This document shows, piece after piece, positions 1-11,922 of a DNA stretch of 64,000 bases. The DNA lies in contig OY821750.1 of assembly GCA_963682055.1 (NCBI GenBank), forward strand, positions 14,510,501 to 14,574,500, written 5' to 3'. Within the stretch, counting starts at the first letter, position 1. The number at the start of each line of letters is the position of its first letter. The position numbers were made by a program, and so were the translations under genes. The DNA comes from Primula veris (Eukaryota; Streptophyta; Magnoliopsida; Ericales; Primulaceae). The notes beneath the pieces are model-generated. The model saw nothing but the letters and a program-made list of their open reading frames with translations, made no database searches and had not been told where the DNA came from.

Positions 1-1381
1 ATACATTTTTTTTTTTTTTTTCATTTTTTTTTTTTTGTTTTTTTTTTTGTTTTTTTTTGATTTTTTCGTTTTTATAAATTTTTCTTGTAATTTAAATATA
101 TTTTTTTGGGAGTTACATATAAAGAAAGTATATGTGTTATGTTTTGGTTTGTATAATAGCGTTTTGATAAATAAAGTAAACAATTAAAAAGTTATATCTA
201 CGGTCTAGGAAAAATATAAATTGTAAGGAGGTATCTATATGGAATTCACCCTTTAAAAAATAACAAAAAACATTATAATGGATTGATCATTGATTGACGA
301 GCATAATGGGCTGTTTAAAAAAAGAAAGAATAGAAAACCTTAAAAAAAAATAGTAAAATGGAAAATTACTAGGGACCTAGGAATACAAATTTACACAAAT
401 TGAACGTTTAACATTCTGTGGGATTGCAAATCAATAATTGTTATTTTTATAAGGGGGAAAAACTCATTGTTTTTTAATTGTTCTAACATTTTCTTTCAGT
501 AAAAAAATTGCATCCTAGTAAGCTGTAGGGTTGCGACTTTCGAGTGCACCCTTTTGTTTTCTAAATGGTCCCGGAGTTTTTAAAATCAAACCACTTCAAA
601 TAATAAAATGGCCCCTTTCATTTAAAAAATTTATATTTTTTTTAATCCATGTACCTATTTTAATTGGTGTAGTATTTTATCAATGAAATGTGGTTTAAAT
701 GAATGAAATGCGGGTTGATTGGATAAATGTTTATTATGTTTGCAATTAAGTATTTTTGTGTTTTTCTATATTTTTGAATAGAAAAATAGTTTACTTTCCT
801 GCTTGTCTGTTCCCCTTCCTTTAACCTTGAATGATTATTAGTTTCAAACTTGTTACGTTCTTATGTTTTTATTTGGTTGCGTTTTGTGAGGTTTTTAGAA
901 CCCGAAATGCCAAAATTATAAAAACAACTTAAAAATAAAACTTATATAGTTTGTTTTTTAATAAAAATAGAAAAGAACAATATTTATATGAGATTTAAAG
1001 TTGGGAGTGTTACCGACACCTAATTTAGGAATGTTAGCCTTCTTTTTTTCGGTCGGTAGTACCATAGTGGGTGGTTATTCTCTTTACATTTATTAAATGA
1101 TTAAATAAATCAATCAGCCAATTTGAGTGTGATTTGATATTGTGCACCCTATTAGGTCCAACTCGCTTTTAGTGCTAGCATTCACATTATATTCTTGGTG
1201 GGCCGGACCATACTTCGTATTGGATCTGTTTAGATGGGTCAAAACAAACAAAGTCGTATGCTCATCACGATTAGTGTTTAGCGCCTCCGATACTATGGAA
1301 AATTATTTATATAATTTATCATCTCATCCCATTTGTGCTTTGTGGTTTCGTTTTTGCTTTTTTGCTTTATTCGTTGTTGGT

Positions 1382-1637
1382 CTTGTTACAATTGGTTTGT
1401 ATAATTGTCTTCAACACAATACTTGGTATTGCTTAGTTGTTTATAAAAATTATTTACTTTTTTTTTCTGTATCATGTGTGTATTATGCACGGTTGGCCAA
1501 AGGGTGTAGCGGATAGTCCCATCAAAACAAGCAACTCACTCCCTTTAGAAATAATTTTCCTGCCATTTAATCATGTTTTTTGCGAAGATATATTAAATTA
1601 GTACTATCTTCAAGTGTTTAACGCGGTCCTTCTATGT
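1382..1637 (+). repeat. Local duplication, copy 1
   Basis: This stretch and 2219-2438 share the same order of words: GTTTGTATAATTGT, CAACACAATACTTGG, TATTGCTTAGTTG, a TATCATGT block, a GCCAAAG block, TTTCTGCCATTTAATCA, a T run and TTCAAGTG. They differ by substitutions and a block of about 35 bases present only here. It looks like an old direct duplication about 840 bases apart, or two copies of an unrecognised dispersed repeat. Confidence 0.6.
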
Positions 1638-2218
1638 TTACATGTCTAAGGTTTGATCCTTGAATGTGTCTTAGGTATGAAGTACAAATATTTAAGATAA
1701 AATTAAAGGAAAAATCATTACAAAAAAACTTAATGAAAGAATGTCCCACTTTTGAAACGAAGATTCATTTCTTTTAAGATTATCATGAAAAACATAGGTG
1801 TGGGAAATGTAGTTCATCTGAAACATCATTTGGAGTAGTATATAATAATAATTTTTTTTCTACGATTTGTCATGCTAGTCTATTTTGCGAGCAAAAACTA
1901 ACTTTTGAATTAAAAAAATTCATGGGTGTTTCGTATTTTAGCTTTGAGAAGAAACAAACTTTTGGTTCAAAGAAGATAAATGAGGTCAAAGGTTTGCGGT
2001 TTTTTTTAGTTTTTTCTTATTAATTTCTTCAAAGATAAAGACTTTCTATTAGAATTTGTTTGTAGATTTACAACTCACTCCTAAGTTAAATTGGTGAAAA
2101 TGACTTTTCAATAAAAATAAGTCATAAGTCACTTATAAGCAAATTTTGTCTCATTGCGTTTTGAAAGCACATTTTTGACCAAAAAATCCGACGCCAAACG
2201 GGCCCTTAACTGTTCATC

Positions 2219-2438
2219 TTGTCACATTTGATTTGTATAATTATATTTAACACAATACTCGGTATTGCTTAGTTGATTATAAGAACTGTATTTTTGTATC
2301 ATGTCTGTAGGCCCAAAGGCATTGCCGATTCTCCTTTGGAAATAATTTTTCTGCCATTTAATCAGTTTTTTTTTTTTTTTTTTGCAAAGGTATATATAAA
2401 TAGTTGCATGTTCAAGTGGTTACAGTGTTTCTTCTATC
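2219..2438 (+). repeat. Local duplication, copy 2
   Basis: Diverged second copy of 1382-1637 in the same orientation. It carries a longer T run (about 2366-2384) and lacks the CAAGCAACTCACTCC block seen in the first copy. Confidence 0.6.
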
Positions 2439-2454
2439 TATGGTATTTTCTAAC

Positions 2455-3424
2455 TATAAATTCAAGCTACAATAAATAGATAATTAATTAACTCTTAATT
2501 AAAATCAATTTATTAATTCTATTATTACTCCACTAAAATTCTAAAATTGCACTTTTGAATATTATAGACATATTTACTTCGCAAGTGGTCTATTATTATA
2601 GTCATTACATATAAATTAACCCTGCATAAATAATTCACAATTAGAGCGAGGTGTAATCCGTTAACCTCTCTACTTATTTCTTTATCCCCGAGTACCATTA
2701 ATTTCTAATGAACATGCATATCTATAAACATTTCATAGACTGTGCGCCCTAATAGTTCAAACTTTAAATCAATACTCGAGAGAATTATTTATCTGCTTAT
2801 TACTATAGAAGGAGTGGATTCCATCTTGTAATATTTGAATTCCTAGCTACTGATCAATTATTATATTCCCAAAGTACAAGAGTTCAGAGTTAGTAATATC
2901 AAATCTATTCTTATAAATAAAAGAATATAATTTCATGAATAGGAGTCTATTAGTAACTCATGATTAAGGTTATATTATCTATGAACAACATGGATATAAG
3001 AAGTCATTTTAATATTTAACGGAAATTAACAGACACAAAATTAAATCGCATCCCTATTCTACATAATCTCATTACGCATAGCACTTTCAATTAATGTCAC
3101 GCTACATCAATGATCAGAATAAGATCATTTCATTCTTAATGAGAAAGAACAGTACTAGTAATATTAATTAAAGAATCCATAACTTTAATTTATTTGCTGG
3201 TCACTACCAACAACTATTACTAACTTGTTTTGATTATTATCGTTAACCAATATTCTCTAGTATATAACACTTATATACAATGTTTAAAATCACATTAATA
3301 ATCAGAGAATTTTTCATGATATTTGTAATATGTTCATAACATATTCATATAAAAACTAATTCTTAATTTCCAAAATTAATTATTCCAAATAATAAAAACA
3401 TGCTTTTGGGCATATATCCTAACA
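2455..3424 (-). repeat. Family A copia LTR (3' LTR of A1)
   Basis: On the minus strand this begins TGTTAGGATATATGCCC, directly after a purine-rich tract (complement of ATCTCCCACTTGCCC at 3425-3439), as expected for the start of a 3' LTR after the polypurine tract. A matching LTR lies in the opposite orientation in two pieces at 28443-28682 and 36110 onward, which shows the extent independently of coding content. The far (left) boundary at about 2455 is where similarity to that copy stops, so the true LTR terminus may be lost. Confidence 0.75.
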
Positions 3425-5330
3425 ATCTCCCACTTGCCCTAAAGTAGGTGAGACATGTCTTTCAATCATAATCCTCATAGATCCCAACAAAAAATTTTGA
3501 TGACAAGGTAATGAATGGATCTGTTAGATTGTGTTTTGATCTCATCATAAGCACATACTCATCTAATAAGCATCTTATCAATATAAGATGCTTGATATAG
3601 AGCTAGCCATTTGTCGTTCGATCTCATAAGATCCCAAGATCATAGCTTGTTTTTTCCAAATATGCCATTTGGAATTGATTTGCTAAACAACTCACAATTC
3701 TTAATAATATCTTTACATCATTCTGAATGAGTAAAATATCGTCAACATAGAGAAATAGGAAAACCACTGCTTTATTTTGTTTATACTTGTCGACACAAGA
3801 TTCATAAAGATTTTGGTCAAACCCATAAGACTTGACAGCCTTATCAAATCTAATATTTCAACATCTAAAAGCATGATTATCCATAAATAGATTTTTACAG
3901 TTGCAAAACTTTTAGCTCTTGGCCTTTAGCTATGAAATCCTTTGGTTGCACCATTCCTGAGTCAAAAGTCAATGGATCTTCTATTCCATCATCTATATTG
4001 ATAACATTTGTCTCTGCAACATAGCGACTGATAATCGTATTACCCTCCCACTACGATGAGGTGGTATAGAACTTTGGGAATGATTAGCCGTTTATCCTTT
4101 TGCTTTTCAACAACACTTATTGGTGGAAATCTGATCTCATCAGTGATAACTCTTGTAAAATTATCATAATTTTAGGTTTGTAGTTTGTCAAATAGTCATG
4201 CTCCAGAAAAGTAGCATTTGTCGAGACAAATACTTTACTTTCTTCAAGACTATAAAAGAAAACGAACTTCCTTATGGATATTCCATAAATATACATTACC
4301 CTAAAATCATATAGGCAACTATGAGTAGCTCTTGATCTCATCAAGTCAAGCAAAATTCGATTCCTCCTTTCAGTAACACCCTTTTGCTGAGGCGTACCAT
4401 GAGTACTTAATTCTTACAATATGCTATTTCCAATTATGTAAGCTAATAACTCTGTAAACAGAAATTCTCCACCTCGATCTTATCAAAATTTCTTAATCGA
4501 TTTACCTACTTGCTTTTTAGCAATAGCTCGAAATTTCTGAAACTTTCTAAAAGTTTCAGATTTTAGACGCATTAGGTATGCATATCCATATCTAGAGTAA
4601 TCATCAGTAAAAGTGACGAAACACTCAAAACCCTCTCTTGCTTGAACATGTACTAATTCAAGAGCTTGTTCGGATTTTATACTTTTTTCACTAAAAGGTC
4701 TTTTAGTCATTTTTTTAAAGACAAAATTCATAGACCAGAAGTTCACTAACTTTTGGTTCACTCAAAGGACCCTGCATCCTTTACAAGTCTATTAATTCTA
4801 TCAAGATTATTTTAACCAAGTTTAAGATCCGTAAATATGTGTCATTATTGTGAGAATTCTCATGTCTTTTAGCTATTGGTTTGGGAACTCTAAACATTTT
4901 ATTTTTAAGTAGTGTACTAGTTAAATGACTAATTAAATATCTGAAAGTATTCCAACCGAATGTTTAAACTATTCATAGAAATAAAATACTTTTATTACTA
5001 AACGAAACACTAAACATCTTGTCTAATAACTTCGAAATAGAAATCAAATTTCTACTAATGTTTGTAATTAAAAAATATTTGTTCAAAACGAAAATCTAGC
5101 CTTACTAACTTGTAGCCTAACTTGTCATACTGCTTTTTCCCAAACCAATAATAGGTTGCCAACTTTTTATTATATTCATTTTACTTTTCCACTTAACATA
5201 CTTTTCAACAGTTAATAAATCATTAGTGAGATGTGTGATAACAGAATCATTCATATTAGTGGAAAATACATAATGGAAAATACTTTTAGTTAGATGTGTA
5301 AATATCATGCAATCAAATAAATATTGTAGG
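3425..5330 (-). pseudogene. Decayed Ty1/copia gag-pol (element A1)
   Basis: Read on the minus strand, the fragment gives copia landmarks in the expected order. A gag start around 5230-5308 contains the words YVKWKSKMNI. Integrase core segments follow at 4483-4761 (FVTFTDDYSRYGYAY) and the DRGGEF word near 4475. The third acidic region GTPQQKGVTERRNR lies near 4340-4400. A KVFVSTNATFLEHD segment sits near 4210. The reverse-transcriptase active-site box FLYVDDIL lies near 3733-3756. Stops and frameshifts interrupt every domain, most of gag is missing, and no RNase H domain was recognised. The element is a non-functional relic. The domain order (integrase before RT) places it in Ty1/copia, not Ty3/gypsy. 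Confidence 0.85.
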
Positions 5331-6346
5331 AATAATCACAATACAGACCAAAATAAAACACATTAAAATTTGTGTTCATATATTATGCCGCGATAATTTG
5401 ATACACCACAAATATAGTGCCGTCGATGGGGTCAGTCAAAATATTTTCTTATCAAATTGAGACTATTTCTCCATTAATATATATTAATCAAAATATCTCA
5501 TATTTTCAACACATTAATTATCGCTTATTTGGGTCGTGATGTAATTAGCCATTTAACTACATCTTAATGAGTGTTACCCACCATATTGGAATTTTAAGAC
5601 TTAACTCTAAAGTGCTGCCGATAGGGTTAGTCAAATTAGAGATACATTGCAAATATCTATCGCTAGGAAAACAACATTGATATTGAAATAAAATGAACAC
5701 CATCCGATGAGGGGACGCAAACAAAGGCGTCTTGAGCTGTCTTTTAAATCTCACGGTGTTGTTCAATGGTGGAGACGAGTAGATTGTATTGTCATAATAC
5801 CCTCTCCCACTCAATATTTTTAAAAAATATATTTTTTATTAAATTTACAATCTTTATCTTTAAACACTTTAAAAATTAATGTAAATAGTATAAATTACAC
5901 TTTTGCAAAATATCTCATATTCACAATTTTGTAATAGCTATACTACCTTTATAAAACAAACCATGTTTTTCTACAATCAACTAAAATGTTACAAGTAACT
6001 AAATATTATTATTGTAAGAAAAACAAAATAATGTATCCATTCTAACACATGTCTATTAATCTCATTATATAAAACACACTACAACATAATATACAATTCC
6101 GATTATTCTAATTCAAGCCATGTACTCACTACATGCAACTTAATAAATAGAATATTATCAAATAGTATAATGCATGACATGTCATATGTTACTAACAAGG
6201 TTAAATAGCAGAATATATATATATATATAGTCAGAAAAATGTATGTATATACACAGCTAAAACCTTTCAAGAAAAACAAATTTTCTTTCACAAATGTTTA
6301 GCAGAATGTATGTATCTCATAATTTTTTTTTCCTCTCTATATTTCC
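5331..6346. other. Unassigned AT-rich sequence between copia A1 and C
   Basis: The left part (to about 5820) may be the leader or 5' LTR remnant of element A1; I could not match it to the other LTR. It contains a CCCTCTCCCACTC tract at 5801-5813. The rest is AT-rich with a short TA run near 6212-6229. No gene is seen. Confidence 0.4.
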
Positions 6347-6747
6347 TTTGAAAGAAACATATAATACAATATCTTTTCAAGATAAAATCTTTTTCATATA
6401 TAATCAGATAACTCTATATATAAATCTAGTCTATTTGAATCATAAAGATCTCTATATCAAAGTAGATGGAAACATGATAAAAATTTGCATAATAGTAGAA
6501 GATCTTGTTAGCACAATAAAAGTAACAAGATAATATCTTTTAAACTAATCTCCATATAATTCTCCATAGAACATTCCATTCTTTATCACATAAATATTCT
6601 CCAATATATAAAACTAATTTAGTGCTTATATGGGAATATATCATGCATATCTAAAACATAATTATCACATAATAATCATTTAACGATTACTTTGCTCAAA
6701 CCAATTGACAACAAAGATTTTACTAGGCCAGAAATATGGTCCTAACA
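6347..6747 (-). repeat. Copia C 3' LTR (truncated)
   Basis: It matches 11520-11922 nearly base for base from TTTGAAAGAAACATATAA to the CCTAACA end. On the minus strand it begins TGTTAGGACCATATTTC. The adjacent bases 6748-6760 (ATCTCCCCATTTG) are the complement of a polypurine tract. About 600 bases of the LTR present in the right copy are absent here. Confidence 0.85.
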
Positions 6748-8185
6748 ATCTCCCCATTTGTCATTGGATTTGACAAATAATCTGAGTTTATAAAGCAGTT
6801 TCTCCTGTAGACCATATTCGCACATAAAGTCCCAATAATATCAGTTTTGACACAAGTACTCCCCCTGCTCATTAGAATTGTAAAACAATATATATAATTT
6901 GAGTTTAGCACTTAATCTCCCCCTGCAGATTAGAATTGCAGATAACATAATATTAACTCAAATAAGCATTCACCAATAATGTATCAAGCATAGCATAACA
7001 TAAACTCTATTCTCTCCCCCCCTATTTGCCACATCCATGACAAAGCTAGTTGGTGTTATTGGGAACATTGAAACAGTCATTATAACAGGAATCATCATCA
7101 CAAACAACCATAGTAGAATGATAAACAATTATCCTAGAAAGCAGTTTAAGATCCTCAAAGTCAAGCTCATAACTTATCTATTTTGTTTTCAAGCTCTCAC
7201 AACTTATAACATCCACTCTCGGATATGACAACCATCACCAAAATCACATCACAATCAACTCTCACACCAAAATCACTCATAATACAATCACCATATTCAT
7301 TAAAACAACCATCAGTAGAGTTTCACTCACCATAAATCTCACATTATACACCAAACTTTTTATCAACCAGGTTTTCAACTCATACTACTGATATAGATAT
7401 ATAGAGATATAGAGTGATTATGTATTTTGGTTGTTTAGTTAAAAAATCAGTTTAAGAAAATCTCTTTTAAATCCAAGAATTATAGAAAGATAGAAGAATA
7501 TAACCAAATCAAAACAATTCGAATTTAGATAAATTCAGCAATGAATAAAGATCAACATTCCAACTTTAAACATATTTATCTAATTTTTTGATTTTAAGGA
7601 GTTGAAGTATAGAATTTGACTTGTTTCAAAATTAAGATAGCAATAATATATAGTATAGAATTTTGAACACAAGATACTAACAATTTACTCAAGTATATAT
7701 ATTTATCATGTGATATCCACACAATAAAAAATATGACTAAGAGCTATATTGAGCAAATCTATTTTTCCTATACACAAAAACTAACTTGATCATCTCAGCA
7801 AGGAAAGAGAATAAGCGATGCCAAAAATTTCAAGACTGTGTCTTGACTTTTTATTATTTTAGTTCACTTAGAATATCAGCTTATGCTGAATTTGTTCAAA
7901 GCAATGTGACTTTCCTTTGAGTAGTCACTGACTTGATTGTGTTTCATATCGAGGTTGCAACTGAGCTTAGAACACGAATATAAAATTGCACTTTGTGCTT
8001 TCAACTCTATTACCAGAGAGGTTTTAGGGCAAGTTATCCCACATCTGTGTTTGAGGCATCAATTAGCGGCTTTTTCCTGACAAAAAACTTCATAACTCAA
8101 TAAGACTTACCTTAGACATAAAATTTATCAATGTTACTCACAAATAAGCATATATAGTGACATACCCCAATATCACTTCTTAAAG
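6748..8185 (-). other. Copia C 3' non-coding region
   Basis: Sequence between the polypurine tract and the RNase H relic. Words near 6750-6850 (TTTGTCATTGGATTTGACAAATAATC) and 7010-7080 (CATCCATGACAA near CCCCCTATTTGCC) recur in copia D at 46531-46650 and 57110-57180. Those latter positions are the tail of the third ORF of D, so C may once have carried the same ORF. No intact frame remains. Confidence 0.6.
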
Positions 8186-8189
8186 TTTC

Positions 8190-8580
8190 AAACTTGTTTG
8201 TATCAAGAGGTTTTGTGAAAATATTTGCTAATTGTCTTCTAGTTGAAACATGTTCTAAAATTAAACTCTTTTCTTCAAGTAGCTCTTTAATAAAATGGTG
8301 CTTTAAATCAATGTGTTTAGTTCTGGAATGTTGTACTGAATTCTTTGCTAAATCTATAGCACTTTTTGTTATTACAAAATAAAGTTAACACTTCTTGTTT
8401 AATCAGGTAACATTTTTTTCCTCCAAATAAGTTGGGTACAACCACTATCAGCTGCAATGTAATCTGCCTCGACAGTAGATAAAGAAATGCAATTTTGTTT
8501 TTTTTTAATAAACCATGACAGAAGATTATTTCACAAATAAAAACAACCATTAGAAATACTTTTTATTTCATCTATATTAC
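8190..8580 (-). pseudogene. Copia C RNase H relic
   Basis: Minus-strand frames give broken pieces parallel to the RNase H of copia B (30000-30455), including the CFY..NNLLSWF-type block near 8500-8550 and a YIAADSGCTQL-type block near 8440-8480. The domain is cut by stops and frame changes. Its right edge lies within about 75 bases of gag-side coding sequence (8654), which marks the internal deletion that removed integrase and most of RT. Confidence 0.65.
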
Positions 8581-8653
8581 CATCTCAAATCAAGTTCCCA
8601 TATTCATATACTTAAACCACAAATTAGGTCTTCTAACTCTAATTTATAATAAG

Positions 8654-10800
8654 CTATGTAGGAATGGTCTTAAGATTTAAACAAGTAGCCTTACTCTTGA
8701 CATTCTTGCCTTTTAATGGAGATATATAAGATGCATAACTGAATAAATTAAGATGTTTAATTGAAGACTTCATACATTTTCTTACCTTTTCAATGATAGT
8801 GTTCAAGTGATCACTCTTTTGAGAGTTTTTGTCTCGTACCAATTTTTCTGGACTTAGATTCTCCTTGGTTGTAAGTTCAGTTTTAACTGACATTGGAACC
8901 GAGAAATTGTTCTCAACTTTTTCATTGCTTTCTTGCTTATCACTGTTAGTTGCAATTGGTGTTGTGACTTCTCCATGTTGCTTATCTTCTTTACCTGCAT
9001 ACTTAGTGATATTTTGGCATGCAAACTTACTTTTGTCACCACTATCAACTAAACCACCGTTACCCAAGTTAACAACATTAGCTACTTGCTTAGAACAACC
9101 ACTATCAAAATACCTAACATTTGAAATAATAGTCTTTGAAGAACTGAAACCAGCTTTGTTGCATTTAACAGTGTCTGTATTAATTTTTGCTTTTCAAACC
9201 CAGTTAGACTTTTGACTCAAACCTGGAGTAAACATGGGTTTATTATAAATAGATTGTCTGTGTTTCTTTAAGTAGCATTGCCTTTCAAAATGTCTAGGGT
9301 TTTTGCAAAAATGACATAACTTTAGATCAGACCTCGGTTTAGCTGTGTATGTTTTCAGATAATTTTTAAAAACATAGTTAGTTGCAACTGTACTTCTAAC
9401 CTTGTTGTTAGTGTGACTTGTTTGAGAATTACTTAAATCTTTAGCAAACACAGTTTTTCCATTTCCTTCATAATCCTTATACCCCAAACCACAGTTATCC
9501 TTTGAAGCTCTATTGTATGACAACATCTTATCAAGCCTATCCGTGGCTGCAGTATTTAACAACTTTAATTTTCTCATTGTCTTATCTAACTCAAATTGCT
9601 TTCTCTTTAATTGTTCTGTGAGTTATTTTACTTCGGTTTTAAGATTCTCATTGAGTTTATTAATGGAAACAGATTGCTTACTTAAAACTTTGTATTTGTC
9701 ATATAGAAGTAACTATTGTTTGTTAACACTCTCTTCTGAAAGTTCTTCATCATCACTACTACTGTAGGTTTCAAGCTCAGTTGTAACCGAAGATGCAACT
9801 GACTCACATTAACTATTACAATTAGAGATAGATTTTGTAGTGACTTTTGCCATGAAGCTTTTAAAGTTAGTTTGATTCCCATACTCATCCTTATTTTCAG
9901 TTTCACATCTCAGATTTACTTCTTTTTAAAGTAATTGCACATTCAGACGACATGTAACCTAAACCTTTGCATTCTCTGCATTGAACTTCTCGAGATTTAT
10001 TTTTGAAATTACCAGTTTGCATCTCTTTTTTCTAAAAAGATTTTGAGTTTTCTGTTTCAACAGGTCTTTTCTTATAGATCTGTTTAAACATCTTTTTAAC
10101 AAAAAAGTACAATTGTTCATCTTCCTTACAATCTTCACAAAATTTAGGTTCAAATTTCTTGGCTTGAAAAGCGATTCCTTTTTCAACTTTCTTTGTTTTA
10201 TGAAATTTTAATTCATGACTTCTAAGATTTCCCATTAATTCTTCAAGTTTTAAATTGTCAAGATCAGTTGATTCTTCAATAGTAGTTACTTTAGTTTCAA
10301 ATCTATTCGGAAAAGATCTTAAGGTTTTCTTTACCAATTTAACAACACTGTATTTTCTCCTAAATTTTCAGATTCATGAGCAATTTGACAATTTCTTCCA
10401 TTAAACTGTTCAATAGATCCATCTTCCTCCATTTTTAAGTTTTCAAACTTAGTAGTTAATTGTTGTAGTTTAAAAACTTTTACTTTAACAGTTCCTTCAA
10501 AAGTTACTTTTAAAATGTCCCATGCTTCTTTAGCAGTCTCACAATGAGAAATATAGCTTAATACGCTGAGAACACCAGCAAATATTAGATTGATGGCTGT
10601 AGAATTTGTATTAGATTTCTTATCTTGTACAGCAGTCCATTTTTCTTCAGGTACGCAAACAAGATCCCCATCACCATTAGAAACCATTGGAGTCTCCCAT
10701 CCAGTTAGCACAGATTTTCAGGCTTGCTCACTTTGTTGTTTGATGAATTATTTCATCCTGATCTTACAAAAGACATAATTTTCTCCTCCTTCTAGCAATG
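8654..10800 (-). pseudogene. Copia C gag (broken)
   Basis: Gag-like reading frames lie at 10711-10331, 10337-10032, about 9906-9682, 9577-9194 and 9067-8654 on the minus strand. They include the copia gag block AKEAWDILKVTFEGT and a CCHC zinc knuckle (CHFCKNPRHFERQC, spacing 2-4-4, near 9270-9320) that would bind nucleic acid during particle assembly. A protease-entry word (YFDSGCS) lies near 9090-9120. After that the sequence runs to 8654 in a lysine- and serine-rich frame and then drops into RNase H. At least three frame breaks separate the pieces. Homologous frames in copia B share most motifs. Confidence 0.75.
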
Positions 10801-10883
10801 GTGGTTTGGACCACAAGTTTCCTTCCCTCATCAAGTCCATCTTTACCAGAACACAGGATCCACACCAAGTAAAGTCTGGTGTG

Positions 10884-10899
10884 AAGCTATGACACCAAT
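10884..10899 (-). other. Copia C primer-binding-like site
   Basis: Directly inside the 5' LTR, the minus strand reads ATTGGTGTCATAGCTT. This resembles the initiator-methionine tRNA primer site TGGTATCAGAGC with several changes, as expected for a decayed copia element. Confidence 0.6.
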
Positions 10900-11922
10900 T
10901 GAAATTCCTATCCGTTGTTCAAGTTGTTGTTATGCAGTTAGGTTCCAAGTACAGTTGCAACTGAGGTTGAAAACTAAGTATAATGATGGATAAAGCTTGT
11001 AAAGTTAAATGTACTTGAATTAAATCACACAAACATTTAACAACGGAGTTCACCAAACTAGGCTACGTCTCTGGGGCACTCACCAAGATTAATGATATTA
11101 TAAAATCTTAGAATATAGGATTTAAGTCTTATTGAAAAACTCTTAGACTCACTCTAGGTTTTTCTGTCTATCTCTATATTGCTCCTACCTTATAACTATC
11201 ACTTAAAAGATCAATGGCATCCCACCATTTTTTTTCGTTTTTAAAAGTTCATTCGTGTGTCTCTCTAAGGGTAGTTCTTTATAGTTTAGAACACACACTT
11301 TTTACAAGCAAAACTATCATCTATTTATACAAGAAAAATAAATCTTCAAATATTTTCTTCATATAATCTTTATCTTCAGAATCTTATTGATTTATTCTTA
11401 TATCTCTATATTGATCCAAATCTCCTTGTCATACGAAATCATTATAGCTCTAGATTTGAACACAATCTTTATAGGTCAATTCGAGATAATCTTGCTTGAA
11501 TATAAGAGTTATTATTTCGTTTGAAAGAAACATATAAAACAATATATTTTCAAGATAAAATCATTTTCATATATAATCAAACAACTCTATATATAAATCT
11601 AGTCTATTTGAATCATAAAGATCTCTATATGAAAGTAATGGAAATATGATAAATACTTGCATAATAGTAGGAGATCTTGTTAGCACAATAAAAGGAATAA
11701 AATAATATCTTTTAAACTAATCTCTATATAATTCTCCATAGAACATTCCATTCTTTATCACATAAATATTCTCCAATATATAAAACTAATTTAGTGCTTA
11801 TATGAGAATATATCATGCCTATCTAAAACATAATTATCACATAATAATCATTTAACTTAGATTACTTTGCTTAAACCAATTGACAACAAAGAGTTTACTA
11901 GGTCAGAAATATGGTTTTAACA
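10900..11922 (-). repeat. Copia C 5' LTR
   Basis: 1,023 bases. On the plus strand it opens TGAAATTCCTATCC and closes ...TTTTAACA, that is, minus-strand TGTTAAAA...GGAATTTCA. The opening is shared with copia B LTRs (28683, 34919). It contains a GTTGCAAC palindrome at 10954-10961. Confidence 0.85.

Larger units (their letters stand above)
1..2454. other. AT-rich non-coding left flank
   Basis: The stretch opens with long T runs and is AT-rich throughout. No reading frame resembles a known protein. The longest frame (1142-1516, plus) starts at GTG, has no recognisable domain and lies partly in a duplicated stretch, so I do not call it a gene. Near 2190-2206 the text reads GACGCCAAACGGGCCC, which resembles a DNA-transposon terminus, but no partner end was found. 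Confidence 0.6.
6347..11922 (-). mobile_element. Copia C: internally deleted Ty1/copia element
   Basis: Two LTR copies face the same way (6347-6747 and 10900-11922) around a minus-strand interior. In element order there are a primer-binding-like site, gag with a zinc knuckle, a direct jump to the RNase H end of pol, a 3' non-coding part, a polypurine tract and the 3' LTR. The protease, integrase and most of the reverse transcriptase are missing, so this copy is non-autonomous. The left LTR is truncated at about 6347, so a target duplication cannot be tested; the five bases right of the element are ATGTC. It is related to copia B and D in LTR ends, gag words and 3' region. Confidence 0.85.

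Noticed and set aside
1142..1516. 124-residue hydrophobic frame on the plus strand
   Set aside because: It starts with GTG, has no known domain, and half of it lies in the local duplication, whose other copy does not keep the frame.
2190..2206. GACGCCAAACGGGCCC as a MITE end
   Set aside because: No matching inverted end or target duplication was found nearby.
3787..3796. TGTCGACA as a second zinc-response element
   Set aside because: The flanking bases do not fit the consensus and it lies inside the decayed copia A1 pol.
8829..9767. Plus-strand frames at 8829-9215 and 9513-9767
   Set aside because: They are antisense to the copia C gag/zinc-knuckle frames and have no domain of their own.
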